From: Cristatella mucedo
Lineage: Eukaryota > Bryozoa > Phylactolaemata > Cristatellidae
Assembly: GCA_009760855.2 (NCBI GenBank)
Contig: WPIO01000016.1
Coordinates: 2,780,001-2,844,000, forward strand
Reading direction: 5' to 3'
Length of the DNA: 64,000 nt
Positions 51,112-59,033 of the stretch are shown here, in pieces. Position numbers and translations under genes: made by a program. Below the pieces are notes generated by a model. That model was not told where the DNA came from, made no database searches, and worked only from the letters and a program-made list of their open reading frames with translations. Each line of letters opens with the position of its first letter. Position 1 is the stretch's first letter.

Positions 51112-53892
51112 CTGAAGCTACCGAGTCCTTTGCTGTGGAAAGCTCAGCTGTGAAGCTGCTTGTGTAGGGTTCGTGTGTAGGGCTCGTGGCGCTTGTGGAA
51201 GGATGATCTGTAGCCCATGACAGCGGTGTGAGGACTTGCACGTGAGGACGCTGCAGTGTCTGCTGCTGGCTCTAGGCTCCGGCAAGCTGCAGTGTTCGGA
51301 CTCCGTGTCTTGCTGCCTTCCTTCCCTCGCTGCCTTCCTTCCCTCGCTGCCTTCCTTCCCTCGCTGCCTTCCTTCCCTCGCTGCCTTCCTTCCCTCGCTG
51401 CCTTCCGAGCCTTCTTGCCCTCGATTTTGTCACTGACCGTCTCCTTGTGCTCACGGCAGTTCGAGGCAGTCCGTTGAAATTCCAGGTCAGGTGATCAGTG
51501 CGTGGCTTTTTGCTGGCTCGCTTAGCACTTAGCTTCCCAAGTTACGCAGGTTGTACAGTGAACGTCTGCTGAACCGGTGAGCAGCTGACTCCGGCATTGT
51601 CCCATCTCGGCGGCGGCTGCTGGCTATTTCCTCCGTAACTTCATCTCTGCTGCCGGGTTCTATCGCTCGATCTGGATGCGACCTCGACCTGGACGCTCGG
51701 CTCTACCAATAGAGAAAAAAGCTCCGGTACATTCTTAAGCAACTCTGTGCACACACTCGGATGCAAAAGTATGCGCGTGCAGCTCAGATTTGCTCGATTA
51801 CTGTTTTTCTTATGCCCCCTACCTACTGGGCTGCAGCTGGGATGCTGGTTATGTCAGCTAATTATTGGATGCCCAAGTACGAATTGCCATGACGGGCAAC
51901 TTATGGACAATATGCCCAAAATTAGCCAAAAACCCTTCAAACGCAGTAAAAGAAAAAAGAGTGGCTGTTTTGGCTAGAACAGAGCCTCGACCAACGACCC
52001 CTACAGTTCATGTTGGATAATTGAGGCTGTGCACAAGCTGGAGCTGTTCAGAGAACCCATTGAGTATTACTTATTTTGCCTGCAAATGCCTGCTAGCCAG
52101 AGGTTGCCGAACTGTCGGGCTTCGTGAGGGGTAAAATCATGGCGCTGTAAGAGGCCGGACACTCGCACGGTCAAGTTGCTGCTACTCTATCAAAACCGAA
52201 GGTACCGTTTCGTACAGCACGAAGAAGATCGAGGAGACCGAGAGCCCTGAAAACGCTACGGGATCGGTCGGGCGGCCCCTTGCTACCAGAGAAAAACCGT
52301 CCTTAAGTTTGAGGCATTAAATGACCGTTTGCTTCGGTGAAAGGTCATGCTAAAAGTCTGCATGCAACGTCTGAGAGGCGGATTAGCGGTGACACGGTCA
52401 GATGGCGATCAGATCAGGCTGGTCTGCATTCTCGAGTTGCAAAGAGAAAACCTCTTCTGTCGGCAAAGAATGCGGTAAGTCGTTTACGTTGGGCGAATGC
52501 TCGAATGCACTGAATCGTAATCGTAATAATACGTAATAATAATAAATCGTAATAATACGTAAGCTAAATGAGCTGCTTACGATTGGGGTGGAGTAGCACG
52601 GAGCCACAAAGGCAAATATGTGCTCTTTTCGAACTGCAAAAGAAGGCTTGACTCGCGTTGACGATCCAACGAAGCCTGCTCACCTAATTGCATACAGTCA
52701 GTGGTCAAATTCGGAGGAGATTGTGTCGTGGCATGGGGGTGCTTCATTAGAAATGGCATCGGAGCCCTGCGCTGGTGCATGCTGGGCTTAATGACCCGAG
52801 ACGTCTATATAGACCTTCTTCAAAACGTAATACTCCCAAGCGCGATGGCACTCACTGGACTGGATTATATTTTCCAGCACGACGATGATCCTAAACCCAC
52901 TGCCACCAAAGATAGGCATTTTTAGCAATCTATCAGAATTCTGTTAACCACCCGTGCCGGTCATGGACCAGCCAAGTCAGTCTCCTGACTTTAGCCCAAT
53001 CGAGCATTTGTGGGATGAAGTCGAGCGCCGGTTACTCTGCAGCTGGCCATCCGTATCTGGACTATTGATGCGCTTTTTGTTTACTCGCAGCAAGCCTGGA
53101 GTAGTATAATGTGTATATGCAAGCCTCATATCAGCTCCATGCCTGGGCGAGTCCGCCTGATGGTTGCAAATAAGGGAGGTGCAACGTCATATTAGCACAA
53201 TAAATTAAGCATGATATATGTGATAGTTGCAAGAGCTTGTTGCTTTTTCTCATTTCACCTATTGAGCGCATACGTTTGGTTGCACAAACGCTCGATATTT
53301 TCTCGACATGCCTGTGAATAGAACACCATCGTGGCAGCTGCCCCAGCCGTCCAACAATACTTTTGCATGTGAGCGCATGTGTCAATTGGCTACTTGGCAG
53401 TGGGCTCACTCGGGCATGGTCGATTAAGGCGACCTCGGCCGCGGCCAAGAAATTGGCAACAAAATCTCTACAGCACATGCAATATCTAGCCATTTCAACT
53501 CCCTTTTAATAGCCTCAGTTAGCAGTGCCGACGCTGCATTGCTACTGGGTAGGCTGGAGTGGCATCGTGGCCAGCTTCCAGTTTTTTAAGTAGAACTTTT
53601 TTAACACAGCCTTTGCATTGTTTTTGTGTGTGGCATGTGATGCTCAGAGGCGAGTGCGCCGACAGTGTTTGATTCTGGGGAGGAGCTCGCCTGAAGTCTG
53701 GCAATGGTTATGCATGCTATCAGCTTGCGTTATCGGCCGTAGCCTCTCAGCAGCGTGCAAAAATTACTCTCTCTCTCCCTCTCCTTACCTACCTCCCACT
53801 CTCTCTTTCTCTCCCTCTCTCTCTCTCTCTCCCTCCCTCTCTCCCCATCTCTTCCTCCGCTCTCCCTCTCTCACTCTTCTTCCCTCCCTCTG

Positions 53893-53928
<36 letters not shown>

Positions 53929-54609
53929 GCACCTTAATGTCTCAGTAGCCACCGACTAGGCTATGAATGTGGATTGTCGCTGTCTGTGTAGGCATTTATG
54001 GAAGCTGATCGACTTCGGTCTGGACATCGGGGCAAAGTCACACGGCCGCACCATTTTGCACGAGGAGGACTGCTTGCTCCGTCCGCAGTCTGTTGCAGCT
54101 CTTTTAAAACTCGGCGCTTCGGCCAACTGGCGCACTGAGTTTGAGGGCTCAACGCCACTGCACGTGCTTGCCACAATAGACAGTCAGAGCTGTGACCTGC
54201 AGCCCGTCTTGGAAACGGCTGCCATCCTGTTTGATTACGGAGCTGATGTGAACGCCTGGTACGTTGGTCGTTATTGTTCGTGAGGTATCGGTTCAAGACC
54301 GAGTCACTCCCGTTGGTGGCTCGGCAAGCACTGTCCGAGTTATCTGTAACTAATCATCGACTGAAATCAGAGGCTCAACAAGCTCGTTGTGCTAGCTGCT
54401 ATGTAGTTTCTATGTCGATTGAGCAAGCTGAGGTGCACTTCGTAGTGTGTGTTTACAGCTACTTCTTCCAGCTCATAACTTAGGAAAGATAGAAAACTGA
54501 TAAGTCTCTTTGTTGTGCTGAGACCAGTATTGAGTACTAGTTGTTGAATCGTGCCTTTCATGATGGGACTTTCATTGTATCTGCTTTCATTACCACTTTT
54601 CAACTGAGT

Positions 54610-54693
<84 letters not shown>

Positions 54694-57600
54694 CTCTCTC
54701 TCTCTCTCTCTCTCTGATTAGCTCCCATAAATGTAAATCTGAAAATATATGTATGCATGCATTTCTGTTTGTAACTCCAAACCTATGTCGGTGTTTCACA
54801 GGAACAGATTAATTCACGGGGAACCTGCAAATGATGTGAGTAGCAAGTGCGTGCTTTTTAAATGTCAAGTCGGGGAATGTCGTGACCTCATTCGAGAGTA
54901 ACCTCCAGGATTGGAAATATACAAACTAAAAGCAAGGTCTATCGTGGAGTTTAGGTTGTTTTGAGATACAGTTGAACGACTTGAGTCAGAAGATCTTTCG
55001 GTATGATGCCTAGCTTTATTGCCAAGTAGTTTAGATAGGTAAACGGTACAAAAAGATGAAGTGACACAAAAGTGAGAAATAAAACACTAAAGTTGATGCA
55101 CTGCTCGATGGGATGCCAGTGCAGTTCGTTCGGAAGTGGAATGTTGTGGCAACTGCGACATCCATGACATACAAATGTTGTGTAGATGAAAGTAGGCCGA
55201 CTTGACTGTAGAGCTGATATATGCGTTTAGTGAAATATCACTTTGAAACAAGGCACCCTTGATTTCGTACCGATGCTGTGCAAGGTATGCTTGCGGAGCC
55301 CATTTCGAGGGTCAGATTGTCTAATATCTGAGTAATACTGGTTTTACCCGAAACGTGTAAGTTATTTTTACTGTCATTCTGTTGGAGCAGTTTGTGGCCA
55401 TCCAAGTGTGAATGTCAGCAATATAGCCAGTAAAGGAATTGAGATATTTCGGTGTCTTGTGAAATAGATTAATAGATCAAAGTACAGGTGTTTGTGTGTG
55501 TGTGTGTGTGTGTGCGTGCGTGCGTGTGTGTGTGTGTGTGTGTGTGTGTCATCTGCATTGAAATGAAAGCCGTGATTGTTCTTGGCAATTTCATCGGCAA
55601 GAGCCGAGCATAAATTGTGAAATAAGTTTACCAAGCACATATACCTATGGTACACTATACTTGAGAGGCTACTCGGATGAGTGTTGGTCGTTGACGTTAA
55701 TGCTCTGATGCCTCCTAAGATAGGGCCTAAACCATTGCAGTGCAATGCTACTGGTGCCTAGGCTAGATGACAAGCCCTCAAGAAGAACTTGGCGATCAAG
55801 ATTATCAAACGCCACAGAAGGATCCAGCAAAACAAGCGGGGAGACTCTAACTAAGTCTGAACTTCTGATATTGTAGTTATACACTGGTGAAGTTCTCATT
55901 CCTTGGAGTTGTTAGCTCTAAAACCTGGCTGAGCTCACTTGTTGGTTTTTTAATTTGTATATTAGAATAATGTTGGTCTGCCACAACTCGTGCCTGTGTC
56001 TTTAGTGGGACCAGCTATATAGAGAGTGGACGGATAATGCTCAGGTTATCCTCTAGCTTTGCTTTCTTGATGAATGGCCTTACAGCTGCCTCTTTGAAAA
56101 GTGCAGTGGCAAGACCTGAGGCTGGGGACATATTCATTGGGATAGTTATGCATGGCAGCAGCAGGTCTAGGCATCGCAGAAGTAGAGCACCGGGTGGAGG
56201 GCGTCAGGAGGGCAGGCTGGGAGATGAACTTCTAAGATGAAGTCACTAGTGGCAGGCTTGAAGGCAGACATCGAGTTGCTGCCAGGAATTGTCGGAGATG
56301 AGTGCTGTTTGGGATGTCGCTGAGGGAGCCGAGTCCAGTGGCGCTGGCTTTACCCTAGGAGTGGACTCTCAGAGAGCTTATTTATCTTGCTGACAAAGAA
56401 GCCTAGGATGCAATCTGAAAGGTTGCCACAAGCATCACAAGGTCACGTTCTAACCTGGAGCATTAAATGAGATGGTTGACGATTGACACCATTTTTTGAT
56501 TGTGCACCTGTGATTCCATCATGCTTTAGAGAAGCTGGACTTGGCCTTTGCTAGGATCGATTGGTGTGACAGTAGTCATACTTAGTTTCCCGATCTATAG
56601 ACAATCAGTACTGATTTTGTGTATGCCTTCTCAAGCTTGGGCTTTGTAGTCCTAGCTATTTCAATGTATGCGATACACCGGAGGCTGTATGGGCAAGGGT
56701 GGACAGTGTACTTAGTCTGAGGAGCAAACTTCTCCAGAATGCCATCACGTTCCGTGTTAGCTATGCAAGGCAAAGAAGACTCTCGCAGCCACTGGTTAGT
56801 TACACGTGGTTGGGTAACATGCTCTGACTCGGAGACAGGTGAGCTAAGCACAGTTAAGCAAGGTACACGGTGTAAAAAAAAAGAGACAAGCTTGCTAGGG
56901 AAGCTGAGCGGAACAGGTGCATCTTCAGCTGACAGTTGTGTAGTATATATAGGTCAACGATAGGTTGGCTGATGCTGGTCGGATCAAGGGTAAGCTGACG
57001 CTTGTGTGGTCAAGGGTCAGCTGGTGGGTGGATGTGAGTGAAGCGACCTGTGAAGCGCCAGGGAGAGCATGTTAGAGTCGAATCGATGGCTGACTTGGAG
57101 CCAGCTAGCTCGCATAGAATTGGTACGATGGGACCGCTTTGCTGATGTGGACAAAGCGGGTTCACGTCCAGCTCACGAGCAAGCGTGAATGGCGGCTGTT
57201 GGCTCAGCACGGATTGACAGCACTTATACTAAATATGTTGGGCATGTTTAAGGGTCATTTCGTCTTTGCTTGAGCAAATGATCCGGGTCGAAATGGGCCA
57301 AAATGTTGATGATCGATGTCGCATCATTTGAATAAGCATGTGGCAGGGGGATTTCCTCGAGGTGCAACCGTGAAGTCTATAGTAGTTTAATGTTAGAATA
57401 ATGCTAGTCTGCCACAACTCGCGCCTGTGTCTTTAGTGGGGCTAGCTACAGTGTTGAAATAGTGAGTTGTATGCATTCTTTTGAGAAGTAGGCAGACAAC
57501 TTATGGTTGCCCCAGATTTCTTCTTTGGTGTCTGCAATGCAGTTCGCTAGCTTGCGATTGTAGGTGTAATTGAAGCATCGTCAGGTGTGCGTATGTGATA

Positions 57601-59033
57601 ACCAGCTAGCAGTGCTGTTGAGGCAGCTGCATTATTTTGAGTAATTGCCCTTCTGCTCCTAGCAGCACTCTTCCTCTCGTTGCTTTGCTCACTTTGCTCA
57701 GACAAACATTATCAATTGTAGTGACGCTATTCATTTCTCACCACTGATGGTGGCTTTGGATCTTGGACATCTCGATTTCGCCGAGTTTCTGGTCAGTTGC
57801 AGAGCAGAGCTAATGCATGAGGAAACTCACGCCTGGCAGTCAGCGAGACATGCAGCATGTCCGCACAAGTATGTTGGAAGAAATTTGCAACGCTACCGGT
57901 TTGTTGTGCCGTGAACCTGCTGGCAACCGTTTCCTAACTGCTCCCGTCCTTCAGACATGCACCTGTATTGCTATTACCCATTGAACCCATCTTAGTTGCT
58001 AATTGCACTCCCCTTGTTCACGTCGGCAGCGAGTCGGCATTTCATACGTGGCACTATGCTCTTTACAGACTAAAGGTGCCACTTGGGTTACAGGGTCGGG
58101 ACAGCAGGCTGCACTGCAATGTCTAACACATCTAAAACATCTGTGTCTGTGGTCCACTGTGCCAGAGGCAGTAGCCTCAGCCAGGCCAATGACGTCACTG
58201 CTGCTCGGCTGCTTCTGCTGCTGCTGCCGGTTTGTGCCGTGGGTGAAAATATGCCTCGTTGCTGGCATCACGTGACTAAATCTCTTTTTATCATTTTTGT
58301 GCGGTATGATTTTGGTGTGCATAAAAGGGTTTCTTTGGCTGGTATACGGGAGAAGATTAAAGTCATTTCGCAAAGCCGTCTACCTTACCCAGCGCTAGCT
58401 TGCCTGTGGGAGCTTAAGTTGCTCTGCTACCCTCCAATCTCGTGCTTGAGACTGGACTGCTAAATAAAATCGTTGAAAGAACCTGTCTAGAACTGAAAAA
58501 AAAATGAATATTACATGCAGCTAATGATCTCTATATTGGCCGCCAATGGATCAGCCGTGGGTAGCTCACGCCCACCGAACAGGTCTTCCGGTTCTCTCTC
58601 AGTTCTAGAAAACGATCAGTTTACGGCAGCTACCTGTGCTCCCTGTCGGTTTGGCTGGCTAGGCAGGCCCGTCTATCGGTCCTTCCGCTCTCCCCCCCCC
58701 CCCTGGAGAGATTTCCTTGCTGTGCGTTACTTGCTTCCTCCACGAGTTGCTTGCTTCCTTCACGAGTCTCGCCTTTTATCCTGCAGGAGTGCCGCGAGTC
58801 CGGTCTGCCCAGACTGTCGACCTCGCCTGCATGGCCTGCTGGCCGCCGCCAGCCCGCCTCCGGCTGCTGCCAGCAAGCTGGCCTCGCTGTGTCGAGACGC
58901 CGTGCGGCGCCGTCTGGTCGCCTGCTGCTCGGTGCCCGTCAGCGCCGCCGTGCCGAGCCTCGGCCTGCCTGGCCGGCTGTCGGCGCTTCTGCTGCCGCCG
59001 CCGCCCACTCGTCGCCTGGCGACTCCTTCGTAG
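37371..59033 (+). CDS. ASB-like ankyrin-repeat SOCS-box protein, gene 2
   Basis: Predicted join: 37371-37600, 41116-41272, 44009-44140, 46238-46453, 50134-50639, 53992-54258, 57722-57868, 58787-59033 (1902 nt, 633 aa plus stop). All junctions are GT-AG with the same phases as gene 1. The N-terminus (residues 1-50) is Ala/Ser-rich. Residues ~50-550 are ankyrin repeats, with 'CSPLHHAVFLSQYGL', 'YTALHFAVRQGAVDVAKELL' and 'GSTPLHVLA...LFDYGADVN'. Residues 581-622 are a SOCS box: L583..C587 BC-box core and LGLP at 610-613, the same 23-residue spacing from BC-box Cys to LGLP as gene 1. Predicted role: adaptor linking an unknown substrate to Elongin B/C-Cullin-5 for ubiquitination. The sequence is more GC-rich and more Ala/Arg-rich than gene 1. 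No AATAAA was seen within about 1 kb downstream. Confidence 0.82.
37825..38010 (-). mobile_element. two adjacent CR1-like 3' fragments
   Basis: 'ACCGCCTAAAGAGAACCAAA' (37832) and 'GCCGTCAGAGAACTAAATGT' (37961) are two degraded copies of the LINE terminus in the same reverse orientation, in gene 2 intron 1. Confidence 0.55.
38011..38465. other. gene 2 intron 1, unassigned
   Basis: Nothing recognised, although 38040-38290 resembles the sequence at 48600-48830 ('CGATGTG...CCGC', 'CATGAAAATCTTG' vs 'CATGAGAATCTTG'), suggesting an unclassified repeat. Confidence 0.35.
38466..38620 (-). mobile_element. CR1-like 3' fragment
   Basis: 'GAGAATTTGATCTCCATCTA' and 'GGCTCTTTGCATAAGCTG', then a diverged 'CCTAAAGTCAGGTTATGTAG' matching 7565-7585 of the better copy. 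A SINE-A follows immediately. Confidence 0.5.
38621..38768 (-). repeat. SINE-A copy
   Basis: Reverse strand: 'TAGCTGATTTAACAGCC', 'ACCACCGCTTGCAGTGGCAG', 'GGATTCGAACCC' (box B complement), 'CGACCTCGGGACCGAAGTCG'. The box A end is partly eroded. Confidence 0.8.
39005..39025. repeat. (GTGA)n microsatellite
   Basis: Five units of GTGA/GAGT. Confidence 0.9.
39236..39475. repeat. degenerate 12-bp-unit minisatellite
   Basis: About twenty tandem variants of 'CCTACCTTTGCT' / 'TCTACCTTTACT'. It gives Leu/Pro/Phe-rich open frames that should not be taken as protein. Confidence 0.92.
39680..39965 (-). mobile_element. degenerate CR1-like 3' end
   Basis: 'CACTCAAAGAGAATTAAACC' and 'TTTCTGGGCACTTAACATTA', followed by sequence in the usual order but heavily diverged. 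Confidence 0.5.
39966..40950. other. gene 2 intron 1, unassigned
   Basis: No exon or recognised repeat. Confidence 0.35.
40951..41030. repeat. exact 40-bp tandem duplication
   Basis: 40951-40990 and 40991-41030 are identical, starting 'AGTAGGGTATTTTGTTCTCT'. It ends 85 bp before exon 2 of gene 2, near its branch-point region. Confidence 0.97.
41116..41272 (+). CDS. ASB-like gene 2, exon 2
   Basis: 157 bp. Acceptor 'TTGTTTCCAG', donor CAG|GTGATT. Encodes '(R)DSNGESLLCSSIVHSS' to 'PPLSLAIVHTQEQ', aligned end to end with gene 1 exon 2. Confidence 0.85.
41665..41824 (-). repeat. SINE-A copy
   Basis: Reverse strand: 'GATTTAACAGCCTCATTTCT', 'AATAAAGGATCGCCCACTGC', 'GGATCCGAACCC', 'ACCTTACCTCCTGGGCTAT', complete. 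Confidence 0.85.
41930..42730 (-). mobile_element. CR1-like LINE, coding-region remnant
   Basis: Matches the 7940-8350 segment: 'GAGTTTTGCACCAGCTGC', 'CGTCACAAACGCA', 'GTACAGCTGAAAGTTAG' and 'GGAAGCTGGTTGCCATC'. A (TAAG)n run (42258-42310) interrupts it. No continuous frame. Confidence 0.6.
42258..42316. repeat. (AAGT/AAAT)n microsatellite
   Basis: Tetranucleotide repeats AAGT and AAAT inside the LINE remnant. Confidence 0.88.
42778..43313. repeat. large composite CT-rich array
   Basis: Pure (CT)n blocks are interleaved with a longer repeated motif, 'CCCTGCTCTCTATCCCTTCT' followed by 'CCACTCTCCCTCCTCTCTCC'. The same composite motif recurs at 49709-50050. A ~55-bp pure (CT)n ends the array. 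Confidence 0.95.
43563..43600. repeat. (TG)n microsatellite
   Basis: About 16 TG units preceded by GCGC. Confidence 0.95.
44009..44140 (+). CDS. ASB-like gene 2, exon 3
   Basis: 132 bp. Acceptor 'CGTTTTTAG', donor AAG|GTTAGC. Ankyrin repeat 'EAGCDVDRTDCDGCSPLHHA'. Confidence 0.87.
44205..44700 (-). mobile_element. CR1-like LINE remnant
   Basis: 'TCCAGGCTTTGGGTGCATAG', 'AACTAAAGGCACGGTCTCCA' and 'GATGTCGCTCGG' correspond in order to 7600-7660 and following sequence of the best minus-strand copy. Degraded; in gene 2 intron 3. Confidence 0.6.
45005..45175 (+). repeat. SINE-A copy
   Basis: 'GCCGTGATGGCGCACTAGGT' (box A), 'GGTTTGAATTTTGCAGTGGG' (box B with two changes) and the end 'TAAATCAGCTGG' with an internal duplication of 'TGTTAAATC'. 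Confidence 0.82.
45176..46237. other. gene 2 intron 3, unassigned part
   Basis: No exon or recognised repeat. Confidence 0.35.
46238..46453 (+). CDS. ASB-like gene 2, exon 4
   Basis: 216 bp. Acceptor 'TGTGTGCAG', donor AAG|GTATCG. Two ankyrin repeats: 'VSPLHAACSNGDLEMVKLLL' and 'YTALHFAVRQGAVDVAK'. Confidence 0.88.
46830..46996 (-). repeat. SINE-B copy
   Basis: Reverse strand: 'ATTTCATTTGTGTAGCGAGA', 'GGTGCTCGAGCCC', 'CACCTTGACCTTGGTCGGGG', 'GCCTAACCAGCG'. Confidence 0.78.
47000..48215. other. gene 2 intron 4, unassigned part
   Basis: No exon or recognised repeat family. Confidence 0.35.
48219..48405 (-). repeat. SINE-A copy with internal repeat
   Basis: 'TTAGCTGATTTAGCAGCCG', 'GCAGAAAGAGCC' and 'GGACTCAGACCCACG', interrupted at about 48283-48315 by tandem 'TTCGAACTTTCAAAC' units. 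Confidence 0.7.
48410..49480. other. gene 2 intron 4, unassigned part
   Basis: Poly-C runs at 48615, 48669 and 48937; otherwise nothing recognised apart from the similarity to 38040-38290 noted there. Confidence 0.35.
49484..49690 (+). repeat. SINE-B 5' half joined to inverted 3' end
   Basis: 49484-49587 is a plus-strand SINE-B head ('TTGGACCAGCGATTAAGGTG', 'GGGCTCGAGACCC'). After a TA-rich junction, 49630-49680 is a minus-strand tail ('ATGGCGCCCTAGGAGAACC'). Confidence 0.7.
49709..50050. repeat. composite CT-rich array
   Basis: Same (CT)n / 'CCCTGCTCTCTATCCCTTCT' / 'CACTCTCCCTCCTCTCTCCA' structure as 42778-43313, ending about 85 bp before exon 5 of gene 2. It could act as a very long polypyrimidine tract. 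Confidence 0.93.
50134..50639 (+). CDS. ASB-like gene 2, exon 5
   Basis: 506 bp. Acceptor 'GCCGTTGCAG', donor CCTCG|GTGAGC, phase 2. Ankyrin repeats 'ELLVSGADVLAKSRRGATPL', 'AAPLHVALHDGLEDVVDLLL', 'TSVFLACLSNGRSVRMLDRL' and 'GWACLAAAVQWP'. Aligned throughout with gene 1 exon 5. Confidence 0.88.
51028..51110. repeat. (TG)n microsatellite
   Basis: About 40 TG units with two TGCG interruptions, in gene 2 intron 5. Confidence 0.95.
51311..51408. repeat. 17-bp minisatellite
   Basis: Five to six perfect units of CGCTGCCTTCCTTCCCT. Confidence 0.95.
51410..51890. other. gene 2 intron 5, unassigned part
   Basis: No exon or recognised repeat. Confidence 0.35.
52090..53100 (+). mobile_element. Tc1/mariner-type transposon, decayed
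   Basis: Transposase remnants occur in the expected order on the plus strand. An N-terminal helix-turn-helix region shows 'GFVRGKIMAL' followed by a stop (about 52120-52155). Then come a linker with 'RRPRALKTL', 'ENLFCRQRMR' (about 52440), and the catalytic core 'VVAWGCFIRNGIGALRW', 'VILPSAMALTG', 'YIFQHDDDPKPTA' (52701-52925). After a frameshift there is 'PSQSPDFSPIEHLWDEVERR' (from about 52972). The WGCF, HDDDPK and SPD-PIEHLWDE motifs identify the Tc1 family. Stops and at least one frameshift make it non-autonomous. Terminal inverted repeats were not delimited. It sits in gene 2 intron 5 in the same orientation as the gene. Confidence 0.87.
53101..53760. other. gene 2 intron 5, unassigned part
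   Basis: Nothing recognised. Confidence 0.35.
53766..53932. repeat. CT-rich tract
   Basis: (CT)n with CCCT and CCAC interruptions, ending about 60 bp upstream of the exon 6 acceptor. Confidence 0.93.
53992..54258 (+). CDS. ASB-like gene 2, exon 6
   Basis: 267 bp. Acceptor 'GTCTGTGTAG', donor GCCTG|GTACGT, phase 2. Encodes 'HLWKLIDFGLDIGAKSHGRT', 'ALLKLGASANWRTEFEGST' and 'LFDYGADVNA'. The stretch 'ILHEEDCLLRPQSV' pairs with 'ILHQTDCLRNPGSV' of gene 1. Confidence 0.88.
54611..54716. repeat. (CT)n microsatellite
   Basis: Roughly 50 CT units with one 'CGTT' interruption. Confidence 0.97.
54830..55920 (-). mobile_element. CR1-like LINE with RT remnant
   Basis: On the minus strand, 55669-55899 encodes 'LLDPSVAFDNLD', 'LLEGLSSSLGTSSIALQWF' and 'RPYLRRHQSI', the RT palm motif region (canonical LLDLSAAFD) of CR1-clade elements. 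Further 3', 55137-55400 parallels 7925-8350 of the other copy, and 54850-54960 parallels 7540-7680. A (TG)n tract (55491-55549) is inserted. The copy extends further upstream in the polymerase than the 7-8 kb copy; frames are broken. Confidence 0.82.
55491..55549. repeat. (TG)n microsatellite
   Basis: TG repeat with TGCG interruptions, inside the LINE remnant. Confidence 0.95.
55960..57450 (-). mobile_element. rearranged CR1-like fragments (tentative)
   Basis: A ~50-bp segment starting 'TTAGAATAATG' and including 'TCTGCCACAACTCG' and 'GCCTGTGTCTTTAGTGGG' occurs at 55964-56013 and again at 57389-57440, so two pieces of the same element are present. 57075-57140 ('GCTGACTTGGAGCCAGC', 'GCATAGAATTGGTACG') resembles 7800-7845 of the LINE. 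The middle is unassigned. Confidence 0.45.
57722..57868 (+). CDS. ASB-like gene 2, exon 7
   Basis: 147 bp. The acceptor must be 'CAATTGTAG': the alternative 'GCTCAG' 29 bp upstream would create a TGA at the split codon. Donor CACAA|GTATGT, phase 2. Encodes 'FSPLMVALDLGHLDFAEFL'. Confidence 0.82.
57869..58786. other. gene 2 intron 7
   Basis: No element recognised; a poly-C run at about 58690. Confidence 0.4.
58787..59033 (+). CDS. ASB-like gene 2, exon 8 with SOCS box
   Basis: Acceptor 'TTATCCTGCAG'; 81 residues to TAG at 59031-59033. SOCS box from about S581: KLASLCRDAV (BC box), 'VPSLGLPGRLSALL' with LGLP at 610-613. Rich in Ala, Pro and Arg. Confidence 0.85.

Noticed and set aside
53131-53493. 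120-residue minus-strand open frame downstream of the Tc1 remnant
   Set aside because: No recognisable motif and no splice or repeat support; likely a chance open frame.
57693-57721. Acceptor 'GCTCAG' for gene 2 exon 7
   Set aside because: It would complete the split codon as TGA; 'ATTGTAG' at 57721 keeps the frame and matches gene 1 exon 7.
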